From Trichoplax adhaerens (lineage: Eukaryota > Placozoa > Uniplacotomia > Trichoplacea > Trichoplacidae), in assembly GCF_000150275.1 (NCBI RefSeq), contig NW_002060950.1, forward strand, positions 1,848,106 to 1,912,105: a stretch of DNA of 64,000 nucleotides, written 5' to 3'. The notes beneath the pieces were generated by a model, which made no database searches, was not told the origin of the DNA, and worked only from the letters and a program-made list of their open reading frames with translations. The position numbers and the translations under genes are program-made. Below, in pieces: positions 51,340 through 62,487 of the stretch (position 1 is the stretch's first letter; each line of letters begins with the position of its first letter).

Positions 51340-53765
51340 CTTAGTAATCTCAGCGAGCCAATTTCAATCGCTAAATGTCTAAAATAGAAATATTAAGATT
51401 TGGATTCGATTGCAAGCTATCGGCAGTATGGCCTATACTTCTACAACTGAAAATGACTTTCTTGACTATCCACGAGATGAGGTCACTAATTATCCAATAT
51501 AACGGTATTGAGAATGTAAAAAAATAAAGAAAGCAAGCCAAGGAAAATATAATTGGCTCTATCTTTTGGCTTAGTCATCGACTGCTGCTCGTGCACTAGC
51601 TAGACATGAGGGGAAATAAGCCGACGCTACACGCTTATTGGTAGAAATTAAATTGGAAGCAGCTATTGGTTTAAATTTTTACTGGAACATATGGTGACAG
51701 AGAAGTCATCATTTTGACTCAATGTATTGGAATGTTAGTAGTCTAACAAGACAACACATAACGGTTTTTCCCTCGATTTTACTTCGATCTATTTGCCTCC
51801 CTCATTGATATTGCGATAGGTAGCATTAACTGATCTAATTTGAATACAAATTAGTCAAGTTTTATGATCAATTCCATCCATTGGAATACTAAGATGAAAT
51901 GAACTAATGACCTCACTTTCTTTCTGCAACTTCGAATACTATAAAATACTTTGATATCACTTATTCGTGAATGGATTACAATAATTTTTCCAGTAAAACA
52001 TATTGATTTGGCTCTTTTTAACAAAAGAAAGATAAAAGAAATGACAATATTTCACTACGTTATTAAAGGAAAGATCGAAGATTTCAAATTAGCATTTCTT
52101 TAGTCATGCTTCAATTTACTACTCGAGTGAGATATTATTATCAATTCTATTCTATTACAAGCAATCGAGCACCTCAAATAGGGAGGGATTTGAGTTTTTA
52201 TTTTTTTATAATATATTGACCATAAACTATGACGGACTACGTGGATTATGCATAGTACTGTTACTCCTCGAATATTACCGATAACTAATTAAAAATGATC
52301 TTAAATGATAAGATAGCCAATTGCAATATTCTTTTTAAATTTGAGCGGATATTTGGTTCGTTTATCCGCGTTGCTACCTTGCTAAAGGATATGATAGACG
52401 CAATTGTAATTAATTGATCGAAGTAATTATAGACGTATTACAAGATCAAGATTTACTTAGCACGTATGGAATAAAAAATAATCTTCAGCCTACTATAAGA
52501 TATTATCGAACCGAAGTTTAGGGTTTAGTATTTTATTTGTGAGCAGCATATCAGGAACGATTTCAGTATATCGAAAGAATAAAATAAGCGATATGGATGC
52601 ATGTAGTTGTTAGAGAATTTTATCCAGGTGCAAGATGTTGCTATCTCGGTACAATGGACTGATTTTTAGTATTTCCTTTTGTAGGCGTTATATTATGAAC
52701 CATTTTGGAATGCCGCATGAATATCATGCGGTATGCGCTCTAATAATTGCAAGCAATCTATCCTGCTATAAAGTTACTTCTCCTGTTGTTACATGAGTGT
52801 TGAATTTCTTGATAAGAACTTCATTAATTTTAGTATACCCATATTGAATGAGTTTATATTTTTATGCAGACATACTATCAGGGTTAATTCAGTATTTTGA
52901 ATGAACAGAATTAAGAGTCGTAGTATCATAAATGATAACGGTAAATTACAAAGATATACAGCATACTCGTACAGATTAATAAAGTAGAAAGGAAGAGCTA
53001 TTAATACACTCCTAGATTAGTATTTGAGGCCGCAGCGTAAGGTACATTACACATTATAGTTTTAAGAAGTTAATTATCTGTAGTTTACCCTGCTTGCATA
53101 GCGGATGAAGATATACGATCGACCATCGGCGTTGCAACCTTTTACAACAGTAGGGTTCATGTGCGCGTAATATTTAACGGAACACGATATAAATGATTGG
53201 ATAATATCATCGGCAAATATAAAAAAAATGTCTGATTCGATAGCTTTGTAATTAAAGTAGCTTCGCTAGTCCAATCCACGTGCTTTGTTGCTCTCAGTCA
53301 GTATATGCTAGAGGCATTGAAGCATTCCAAGTTCTTATTGGCATAAAAATATTTTATTTCATTTTCTACTTGATTTCTATTTCAAAAACATTTACCTTCT
53401 ATTCATCTAGGTAACAGTATTAACGATAGTTTTATATATTATCTTCATTTTTATTTAAACTCTACTTTTTAAGGAGTTATATTTGTAAAGTTAATGGGAT
53501 AGTGTCCTCAGCGATTTTATTTAAGTTATCCTATCAAAAATAATGTCAGTGTATGATTAGAGTATGATTTACAGATGCTTGCTGCTATTAAGTAATAACA
53601 ATAGTATCGTCCATTTGGTTCAATCTGAAAAGTGTATGGCTAAATTAGCAACAGGCCATACTGAAGACAATATGCAACAACCTTTTGTTATTTTACTACC
53701 TAATATCTTTACTTTTATAGCTAAAAATTTCGCGATACAATGATATTCAATCGCATAGGGTGCAT
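51340..53765. other. intergenic region, no gene recognised
   Basis: 2.4 kb between the tetraspanin start (51339) and the stop of the first P450 gene (53766), both on the minus strand. It should hold the tetraspanin promoter. No exon or repeat identified. Confidence 0.4.
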
Positions 53766-55880
53766 TTATTTTCGAGGGGTCGCTATAAGTTTATATGATT
53801 TACATCCATGGACTAAACCCGGTCTCGGTTGTAAATCATAAGACTCTTGGGATTCAGCCATTTTAAATTCAAAGTGATTCATCAAGTGAGAGATGTACAT
53901 GAATAATTCATAGCGAGCAAGGGATTCACCAATGCAAGTTCGCGTTCCAACTGAGAATGGTATCAAATTGGGGGACTTTATTAGATCACCATTTTTATCG
54001 AGAAATCGTTGAGGCTGAAACTGTTTAGCATTAGGCCACAATGCCTCATCATGATGAACAGACCACAAATTGACCCATACAGCTGTGCCCTTGGGTATCT
54101 TTTGACCAAATATTTCAATATCTTTCAAAGGTGCATGAGGTAACGACAAAGGTACAATACTACTTAATCGTAACGTTTCCGAGATTGTAGCATCTAAGAA
54201 CTTGAGGGAACTACGATTTTCTATCGCTGGATAGTTATTGCGTCCTACAATTTGGTCTAATTCATCATGGACTTTTTTCTGAATTTGCGGATGAGTAATC
54301 ATGAACAATAAATACCATTGAACTGTATAGGATGTGGTTTGCATGCCAGCAAAAAATAAGTCACCAATCGTGCCAATAAGTGAATAATCATCCAGCATTG
54401 AAGCTTTATCATCCCTTTCTTCATCTTCAGCTTCTCGCTTAGCTTTTATCATAGCATCTAAAATATCTCTAACGGTATCGGGATCGTAGGTTTCTTTATG
54501 CGTTTCGAGTTCTTTTTCCAGCATAGATAGTAAATCATTGGTCAAGGCTTCAAGCTCTCGATTTGTTTTAGAGGGTATCTTCATGAGTAAATGATAGAGG
54601 AAGGGGAATGTATCAAAAATGTTGTTCATACTTATATATTCATCAAAGACTGTCAGTGCTGCAGATAGTTTTTCAAGTGATTTTCTATCGATATACTTTT
54701 CGAAACTATCAGGTCCAAAGCAAACGGTGAATATCAAGAAAGTTACAGAATTGAGCAGATCGGGTAAGACATCAAATGGTTTTGATTCATGTTTCTCTAT
54801 GACTTTGATTAATTTGTTAATTTCTCCTCTTACAAGCTGCTCAAATTTAGCAGCATCACTTCCAGACGCCTGTGTATAATTGCGAATAGCTGTATGGGTA
54901 ACTTTTCGGTGAAGGCGCAAAGTTGGTGTATAATCAGTAGCACTTATGCCAACAGGACCATTGGGGATTTCAAAAAATTTAAATAACATGAGATTAGGAC
55001 GACCTAACGGAGAGACAAAGATGAAATAGAGATTGAGTAAAATAACTTATTAAACGTAACGGTGGCAGTTGACTATTGGGTAAAGAGTAACATTATCTTG
55101 TATTATAATTGCAGGCCAATTGACGTCATTATAATTTCATGGCCTTGTCGTATTATTATTGCATTGCACAATGTACATGCTAATGGCGATTGTGAAATCG
55201 TACTGATTGAGAAAAGTAACTTTATTAAACGTTGCAGCCATTGTCTATTGGATAAGAAGTACAAATAGACTATCAATAGACTATATTATAATCAGTGGAC
55301 TACAAAATTTTACTCTCCTTTAGCTGTCTCTGCTATATTATACTATAGGATAACTGTCTCTTTACAGCCATCCTTGCAGGCCAATTGATGTCATTCTAAT
55401 TTACTGTATTCAATTGCTGATTAAAGCCATGCCAATTTCTTAATTTAACTAAGATCGTGAGTTGATGTATCGTATCTTAATGCAGACTCTTTTCTAAAAT
55501 TACTTTCAATATCAAAATAGGACCAATGGACGAGTCTATTATCCCTACATACCTCCAAATGTTACAGAATTCTTGAGCAAAGCTTCTTTGACTTTGTTGA
55601 CTCCATTGACAATAAGGCAAGGTCGTGTGCCAATAAAGACCGTAAATACATCACCATAACGCTTTCTCATTTCCGTCAATGTTAGCTCGGGAAGTTTGGA
55701 TAAAGCAAAGGTATTTCCAACGATTGGCCATGGCAGCGGCCCGCTCGGTAATGTAGTCCTCGCTTGAACGACTGTCCAAATATAATTGAGTAAACCGATC
55801 GCGACAATTGCGATCGCAACATTGCAGACAGATAATTGCATCAGGCAATTTTGCACAAGGCTGCCAGCCATTGTTGACAT
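53766..55880 (-). CDS. cytochrome P450, CYP2 clan (CYP1/17-like), intact
   Basis: Two complement exons, 55553-55880 (ATG) and 53766-55003 (TAA), join in phase 1; 1566 nt, 521 aa, a full-length microsomal P450. The N-terminal anchor (about residues 17-38) is followed by the Pro-rich hinge LPSGPLPWPIVGN. The substrate-side exon joint reads FGGRPN. I-helix AGMQTT is near 328-333, the K-helix ETLR at 385-388 and PQRF near 440. The haem loop FSVGTRTCIG carries the thiolate Cys466. It would oxidise a small lipophilic substrate in the ER, fed by NADPH-P450 reductase; the substrate cannot be told. In AGMQTT, Gln takes the place of the usual acidic residue before Thr, also seen in some CYP2-clan enzymes. 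It forms a tandem pair with the gene at 59172-61379, which has its intron at the same place and phase. Confidence 0.97.
55038..55410. repeat. imperfect tandem repeat in the P450 intron
   Basis: TTATTAAACGTAACGGTGGC plus GACTATTGGGTAAAG (about 55048) recurs as TTATTAAACGTTGCAGCC plus GTCTATTGGATAAG (about 55223), 175 bp apart. GCAGGCCAATTGACGTCATT (about 55107) recurs as GCAGGCCAATTGATGTCATT (about 55376). Diverged copies inside intron 55004-55552. Confidence 0.6.
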
Positions 55881-56139
55881 TCAACGTCTCTTACCAGATT
55901 GCAATAATAGTGGTCAAAATTTTCAACTTGTCTTCACTTCTTCCTTGACTATGGCCAAGATGAATCGAGCGAGAATTGGGTTGCAGCAAGAGTTGTTGAT
56001 TAATCTTTGCTTGCGCAGCTCGTAATTCTCAGCATGAATATTGCAAAACTCCGCCCGGATTGATGTTTAGCTGCCAAGTGATTGGCTCAGGGCTATTTAT
56101 AGGCTTGGTCTGGTGGTCTGCAGTACAATGCCAAGATGG

Positions 56140-56710
56140 TACTCAAGGACTGCGCGTACAGTACAGTACTGTACACTGTACAGTACTGTACTTACACTGC
56201 TACTTGCAGAAGACTTGTCTGCTGGTGGGAAATAATAATAATAATAATTATATTATACTGTATAGAGATATATATAATAGATATACTACAGTATAATAGG
56301 CGCAAGAGAAAAGGAAGAAAGTTGACAAGCTCTTTGAACACAAAATGAATAAATCAATTATTGTGCGATATATAAATTGAATAATTGTGGCCATAAAGTT
56401 GGATTACTTAACATTAAGTACTAACCTGTGTGTTAACGCTGGTACAAACCACTATTCAAGCGTTCGAACCATGGTATGAATGAGTGTGGGGTGACATCCT
56501 TTTTGATCGGGAGTGTGGCTCAGGTACCGGTTTACACTACTGTACAGTACTGTACTGTATAGTACTGTACAGTGTACAGTCTACTGTACTACAATCATAT
56601 GGCACGGTAAATACTGTAGGAAAAGCAACAAAACGCTCATACTGGGCATACTGTACTGTATTACTGTACAGTGTACAGTGTACAGTACCGTCCAGCTGGC
56701 GAGCACTGCC
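56140..56710. repeat. TACTGTAC/ACAGTA palindrome clusters
   Basis: Two dense clusters, about 56155-56190 and 56540-56690, of overlapping words such as GTACAGTACTGTACAC and TGTACAGTGTACAGTAC, separated by ordinary sequence and an AAT run. Same family as at 9150-9365 and 20940-21110. Confidence 0.7.
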
Positions 56711-56933
56711 ACTGTAACCAGTGGATGACGTGGCTGCTCAACTCCTGACTGTCGTATGACTTCGTCCACGAACTGCAACTAACTAATAATAAATGTCCAC
56801 CTCGGAAAGCCGTCGCTGAAAATTTCTCTTATAGCGGTAATAAACATCTCCCAACCTACTCAAGTAATATTTCCCCCCTCAAAAAGCTGCCACTGAAAAA
56901 TCTCTGTCATAACTGTCATTAAAAACTTGGGGC

Positions 56934-57072
56934 CTACTCCACGAACTTTTCCCTCTGCAAAAACCGCTGCTGAAAATTTCCCTTATCGAACATTTCCCCC
57001 TCTAAAGCTGGAAATCGAAAATTTCAAATTATATTACCAGCGGCTTTTGCAGCGGAAATCTTCGTGGAGTAG
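56934..57072. mobile_element. short inverted-repeat (MITE-like) element
   Basis: Perfect 12-bp ends CTACTCCACGAA (56934) and TTCGTGGAGTAG (57061-57072). Inside, GCAAAAACCGCTGCTG (56957) pairs with CAGCGGCTTTTGC (57039). Related GCTGAAAATTTC words also occur just upstream (56800-56910), so the element may be one of a local cluster. 139 bp, non-coding. Confidence 0.6.
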
Positions 57073-59171
57073 TCTCAAGCACTGTATGCATACGTCGAGA
57101 TGGACATTTAATTCTAGTTCAATGACCTTAGCGACACAATATTTGGATTTGACTCATTACTATGCATAATTTTGCTCAAAATCAATATGCTATAACGACA
57201 GTACTGTACACTGTGCAGTACTGTTAAGCAAACATTACATAGTGAGACAATTTCTTGCTAGCATTCCATTCCTGTTGTAATATATTATCCTATTCGTGGA
57301 AAACGCCCATTACATTATATAAATTAATAATTATAATTATTGCCTGTACTCAAAACCAGTGTAGGAGCACACAATCAATCAATAATAGTAATGTCATTAA
57401 TAGTAAATAATGATGCTTATGTAGCAACGCTAGTCAATCTATTTGACTGTTTGAATGTTATGCAAAATTGAGCAATCGGGCACGGTGTCTGAAAATAATT
57501 ATCACAAACCATCTTATTAAGCTTACAGCTACTGTTCAGTATACGAGCATGTTACGATATTCCATTATAACATCATTATAGTGATCAAATAGGCTATAAC
57601 CATATACGAGCAATAACAGATTCTACGAGGGTATTCGATGTTGCAATGATAGACAACTTGGGGCTACTGATTAGTGGTGACTATAGAGCCTTTTAGGACC
57701 TTTAGTTCTAGTGGATACTGTCAAAGGCAATTGGGGGCTAGAGGTTTCTCAAATAAGTCTAGATCATTCGCAGTCGATGGTCAGCGGCGAAGTATGCTGT
57801 AGAAACATCTTGCCTTACAGGAAAATTTCCATACCAATAACAGTACTTTATCGTTTGCAATTCTGCCTTACTTATGCATTGATAAATATTTAAGAAGCAG
57901 TCTTTAGACTGTTTGTGTAAAGTCTGAGACGATGAAATTGAAATAACATGTTACTAATTCTTGACAATGCACAAAGATGTATATGAGGACAGCTAATAAT
58001 TTCTACCGTACATGCCTTAATTTGTTTTCAATCACCTTACTGAATCTGTAATTTGTAGATACGCATAAATGCATAGCAACGTTTGCATCGATTCGCATAC
58101 TAAACTGTATGGCTTCTTGTTGACATATACACTGTGTAGTAGCTCAACTTCTCCACCCATTTAGTCGGCTTAATAATAGTGAACTTTGTACAGTATTTGC
58201 AAAGAGATATAAAAAGTACTAAGTGAGATAAAACTCTTGCGAAATACGATATTCTATAATAATTGGCGGATGTAAGCTCTCCGGTTAATATACCATGTAT
58301 TAGTAGAAGTGTAATGCTCTATAAGATTGCCAATATATACTATTTGCCCCATGGTTATTTAGACTTATAAATTTAGTTGTAATGAATGCCCTGATACTAT
58401 CGTACTGTAGATTGTCTACCAGTTATTCTACAAAGTACTAGTCGTTGCCGAATGTTTCCAAGTCGGCCTAATATACCATCGACTTGATTACAACAACTAA
58501 ATCCTATTAAATTATAATGAATAAACTTGTGTTAGTGAATCAAAAGTAAATAAATTTTATTGCATGTTGCGATAAAGGAAATAAATCGATTAAGAAACAT
58601 AGTTATATATGAGTCATTTGATTTGCACTTAGGATTACCCATATAAAAAGTAACTAACGCTATATCTACAGCCTGTCCAATGAACTATTATCATGTGCTT
58701 GCATTCAATCTTTATATTCACTAACGATACGGTATAATAATTCAAATGTACTATAATGGGACTTTTCAATTAGATTATTATTATAGGTAAAAAATGAGTT
58801 CTAAAAATATCGGTTAAAGTAATAATAACAATTCTAGAATACTAACGAACTCTACATTCGAGATTACGCCATAAATATTAAGCATCAGTAACAACTCTAG
58901 AGTAGTGCTTGATGATTGCTGTTATAGTGTCAGTACTACAAGTATACTGTATCATGAGCTAAGCAGATCAAGCAGCGATAGCGTAGAGTGGACTGAGTTA
59001 TTAAATATTCCTGCTAAGTCTTCATCTGGAAGCACTTCTTACAAGTCATTTTTGACCATTCTAAGTGTGGTAGATCTCTTCTCATTAAACTATTTAATAA
59101 TCATAGCCTACACTCGTGTCATTAAACAAGTAACATTACAATTGCAACTGATTTGCAATCCATGTTTTCCA

Positions 59172-61379
59172 TCACGATATCCTTGGAGTTGCAGTCATCT
59201 GATATTCCTTGCATGGCATTACAAAACTACTTCCTGTCGATAAATCCAATTGTTGATTATCCACTTTTCTAAATGTGCAATGCTGCATAAGATGTGAGAT
59301 GATAATGTAAAGATTAAACTTAGCTAGTGTTTCTCCAATGCATGCACGAGTACCGCAAGAAAATGGCATTAAATTAGGTGATGACGCTTTGATTGTTCCG
59401 TCGTTATTCAAGTGGCGCTCAGGGGAAAACTCATTAGGATTGGGCCATAATTTCTCATCGTGGTGTACAGACCACGTATTAATCCAAACAGTCGTTTTAG
59501 ATGGAAGAGTGTAATTGTTTAGCTTTATATCTGCAATTGTTTCATGTGGTGCCGCTAATGGAGATACACTACTAGCACGAAGGGTTTCTAAAATAGTAGC
59601 CTGAAGGTAGGGAAGTTTATCTCGATCTTGTAATGTGGGATATCTGTCTCGACCGATAACCCTATCAAGTTCATCATGTACCTTCTGTTGTATATTGGGG
59701 TGTACAATCATATACAGAAAGTACCATTCAAGTGTAGTAGTTGTAGTTATAATACCAGCTGCAAAGAGATCAATCAGTGCACCGACAAGATTTTTGTCAT
59801 TCAACATTTTAGTCTTGTTAATGTCGTTCTTATCTTCTGCTTCATCTTTAGCTTTAATCATAGCGTCTGCAATATCTCTGATATTGTTTTTATCGAATGT
59901 TTCATGATGAGTCTCTAATTCAGCATACAATAGTTTAGAAATGGATCTTAGTAGTCGCTCCATGTCGCTCGCTACTAAAGATCTTGGCCAAGGTTAATAC
60001 GATATTGCCAAGCCATGGAAATACGTCGAAAACGCTGTTGACACGAAGTAAAGGTGTTAGTCGTCGTATTAGTGACAAAATGGAAATAAATTTCTTCCTG
60101 TCAATATAACTAGTAATGTTATCCTGACCGCAAAGCATGGCCAATGCAATATCGCCAACTGTTCCAATAGTATCCAATCCTGGATTGAAAGGTTTACCGC
60201 CTTTTGCATGGAAGTTATCGATTAACTGTTTCGCTTGGTTACTGACTAATTTCTCAAAATGGTTGGGACCGCTTTCAGTCATAATGAAGCTGCGAATTGC
60301 TGTCTGAGTTAATCTACGATAGAGCTTGAGATGTGGACAATAATTAAGCGTAGTGATACCGGGCAAATTATCTGGTGCTTCAAGAATCTGTAGCATGTAC
60401 GTCTGTGGTCTACCTGCAAAATCGTGTATATTTGATAAGCGTAGGAAAAAAATATTGACATTAGTCGTTGTCTCAAAATTATCATGATTAAATTGAGTTT
60501 ATCATTATCCATAAGTTCATTTAATATATAGTATTTTACAGCTTGACGGCGTGATGCAATTGCTTTTTTTTTGAAAGCTACATGAGCATTATTGTAATGT
60601 TTGTATTTGCGGTAATGTGTATCCAATGCATAAAAAGGCATCGATCATTAATAAATAATAATTAGATAGAATGAATGTAGTAATAGTGTACAGTTACCAA
60701 AACAAGTCATTTTTCTTGTGATTAAACTGTTTAAAACCAGCTTCTTATTTGCTTTATAGTATTACTATTACCACGATCAAGCTAATAAAGCTGATTAAAA
60801 ATTGTAAAATCAAGGCATAGCAATCTAGTTTTGCTATATTACTGTAATTACTGTAGAACAACTATTCCGATAAAAACAATCATAGACTATTGACAATAAG
60901 ATAGAATGCACCTCAGCAAGCGTTTACTTCATTTAATCAATTGATGACATCAAGACTAGAGAGAGCATAAAACTTATGGAGAGCTACTTACTACAAACTA
61001 GATCGTCCCGTAATTATTAGAAAGAAATCATTTTGCATAACCACAGTAAATCTATACCTGAAAATGCATGCGAGTGTTTCAGTAGGCATTCTCGTATCCG
61101 TGTGCCAGAGAGGACAACGACAGGATTTGAGCCATTAAATACGGTCATGACATCTCCATACTTTTTGGCTAAATTAGCTAATGAAACGTGAGTAACACTA
61201 CCCAATGGATTGCCAATAACTGGATAAGGAAATGGACCGGGTGGTAAAGTGGCTCGAGCACGAAGCACGATCCACCAATATCTGGTTAAATAAACAGTAA
61301 TTAGACTTGCTACAACATGATACCATGTTAAGCAGCTATACACATCCGCTAATAGCGAGTAGCAAGAAAGCATAATCAT
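59172..61379 (-). CDS. cytochrome P450, CYP2 clan, with a one-base frameshift (possible pseudogene)
   Basis: Two complement exons, 61058-61379 (ATG) and 59172-60413 (TAA), share intron place and phase 1 with the P450 at 53766-55880. The anchor is followed by LPPGPFPYPVIGN. Exon 2 opens GRPQTYMLQILEAPDN and runs in one frame to about 59964, then in the next frame to the end. Exon 2 is 1242 nt, one base over what its entry and exit phases allow. Both sides align with the neighbour across the break (the KIPSKTNRELEAL region), so a single extra base near 59964 explains it. Downstream are the I-helix AAGIITTTTT, ETLR, PERHL and the haem loop FSCGTRACIG with its Cys. Either the gene is newly dead or this is a sequence error; all other key residues are kept, and no other stop or break was seen. 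Confidence 0.93.
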
Positions 61380-62487
61380 CCAGTTTTTCCGTAATCAAAA
61401 TGGATTCAATTTGCTGCTCGATATACTCCGAAATAAGACTTTAACGAATCTGAATCTTAATTATTTTACTATTTTTGATTTGGCTAGCAAAACGAATGTA
61501 ACTAGAATATTTACAGTCCGTATCTTATTGAACGTCTTATACTAAGCGCTGCTGATCGAGTTGTCAACAGAGAAGTCTCGGTAGCCTATACCCCCACCGA
61601 GGTCATTTTCTCTTAGCTTTAACTATAAGATTGCTAGAGTTGAGTTGATATGGTACAGGACTTACTGGACTACTGTATGAGCTCAGCATCGTAGATGATA
61701 TTAGCTGGAGAAAAATTTTTTTAAGCTGTCCCTAGAGATTTATAGCATGAAAACATCGCAGTGCGTGAGTACTGTATAGCCTTGACATCGATCCGTTGTG
61801 ATAACTATACTCCTTTTGAAACATTTCAGATATTGTCTTATAACTTATTCTAGCTTCGGTCTTTCCTTGCTTTTCCTCCCTTCTACTTTCCATCTGAATA
61901 CCTTGATCAATCGAAAGATTGATGATCCCGAGACAGAATGGCCTAACTAGAGACTTCCCTTAAATCCCTTCCAACATGATCTAGATCCATTCCTTTGCCT
62001 AGAACTCGGTAAAGCATATACGGTATGAGACAACACAGTACTAGACTGCATACTGTATCCATAAACCGATCGGCAATGAGAATACGATAGTATCGCGGCA
62101 TTTTCCTACTTCGGTACTATACTGTAGGCTTAATCATGTACCCTATCATCGACTAGAGTATAAGGTACTATAGCCTATCATCGAGGTAAAAGAAACCTTG
62201 AGTCGATGCTATTTGCCTACTTGCATACTAATTCGTTGTTTCTACAGGCAGCAACAATCTTCGAGGAGTTGGCCGTCATCGATTGCAAATATTCAGTTTG
62301 AGCCCCAAGTATCAAATACTTGTGAATATAAATGATTGATCTATAATTAGTAGATTATCATTGGGCCAATTTAATGTTACGATGAATCAATCGCCTGTCT
62401 TGCAGAAGTCGATTTTCGGTAAGCAATGATTTGAATGGAGTTGATTTGTTGTACAAGAAAAGATAATGGTTTAGCTGCAGAAGAGCA
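61380..62487. promoter_or_regulatory. divergent upstream region of the second P450 (-) and the TBC1D12/14-like gene (+)
   Basis: 1.1 kb between two opposite start codons, expected to carry both promoters. There is a short hairpin (CTCGG...CCGAG, 61578-61602) and a partial local repeat (CTATCATCGA at about 62142 and 62176). No TATA box or other site is convincing. Confidence 0.4.

Larger units (their letters stand above)
55881..59171. other. intergenic region between the tandem P450 genes
   Basis: 3.3 kb upstream of the first P450 gene and downstream of the second. It contains TACTGTAC palindrome clusters (56140-56700), an AAT microsatellite (56230-56250) and an inverted-repeat element (56934-57072). 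About 57.3-59.1 kb shows no gene. The open frames at 57711-57893 and 58905-59243 lack family resemblance or splice context. Confidence 0.45.

Noticed and set aside
57711-57893. 60-codon plus-strand frame
   Set aside because: No recognisable domain or splice context; length is expected by chance.
58905-59243. 112-codon Ser-rich plus-strand frame
   Set aside because: Runs into the antisense of the P450 3' end; no conserved motif, no splice support.
59172-59963. Separate short P450 gene starting at 59963
   Set aside because: It begins inside the exon of the second P450 and continues the same domain in another frame; a frameshift explains both halves.
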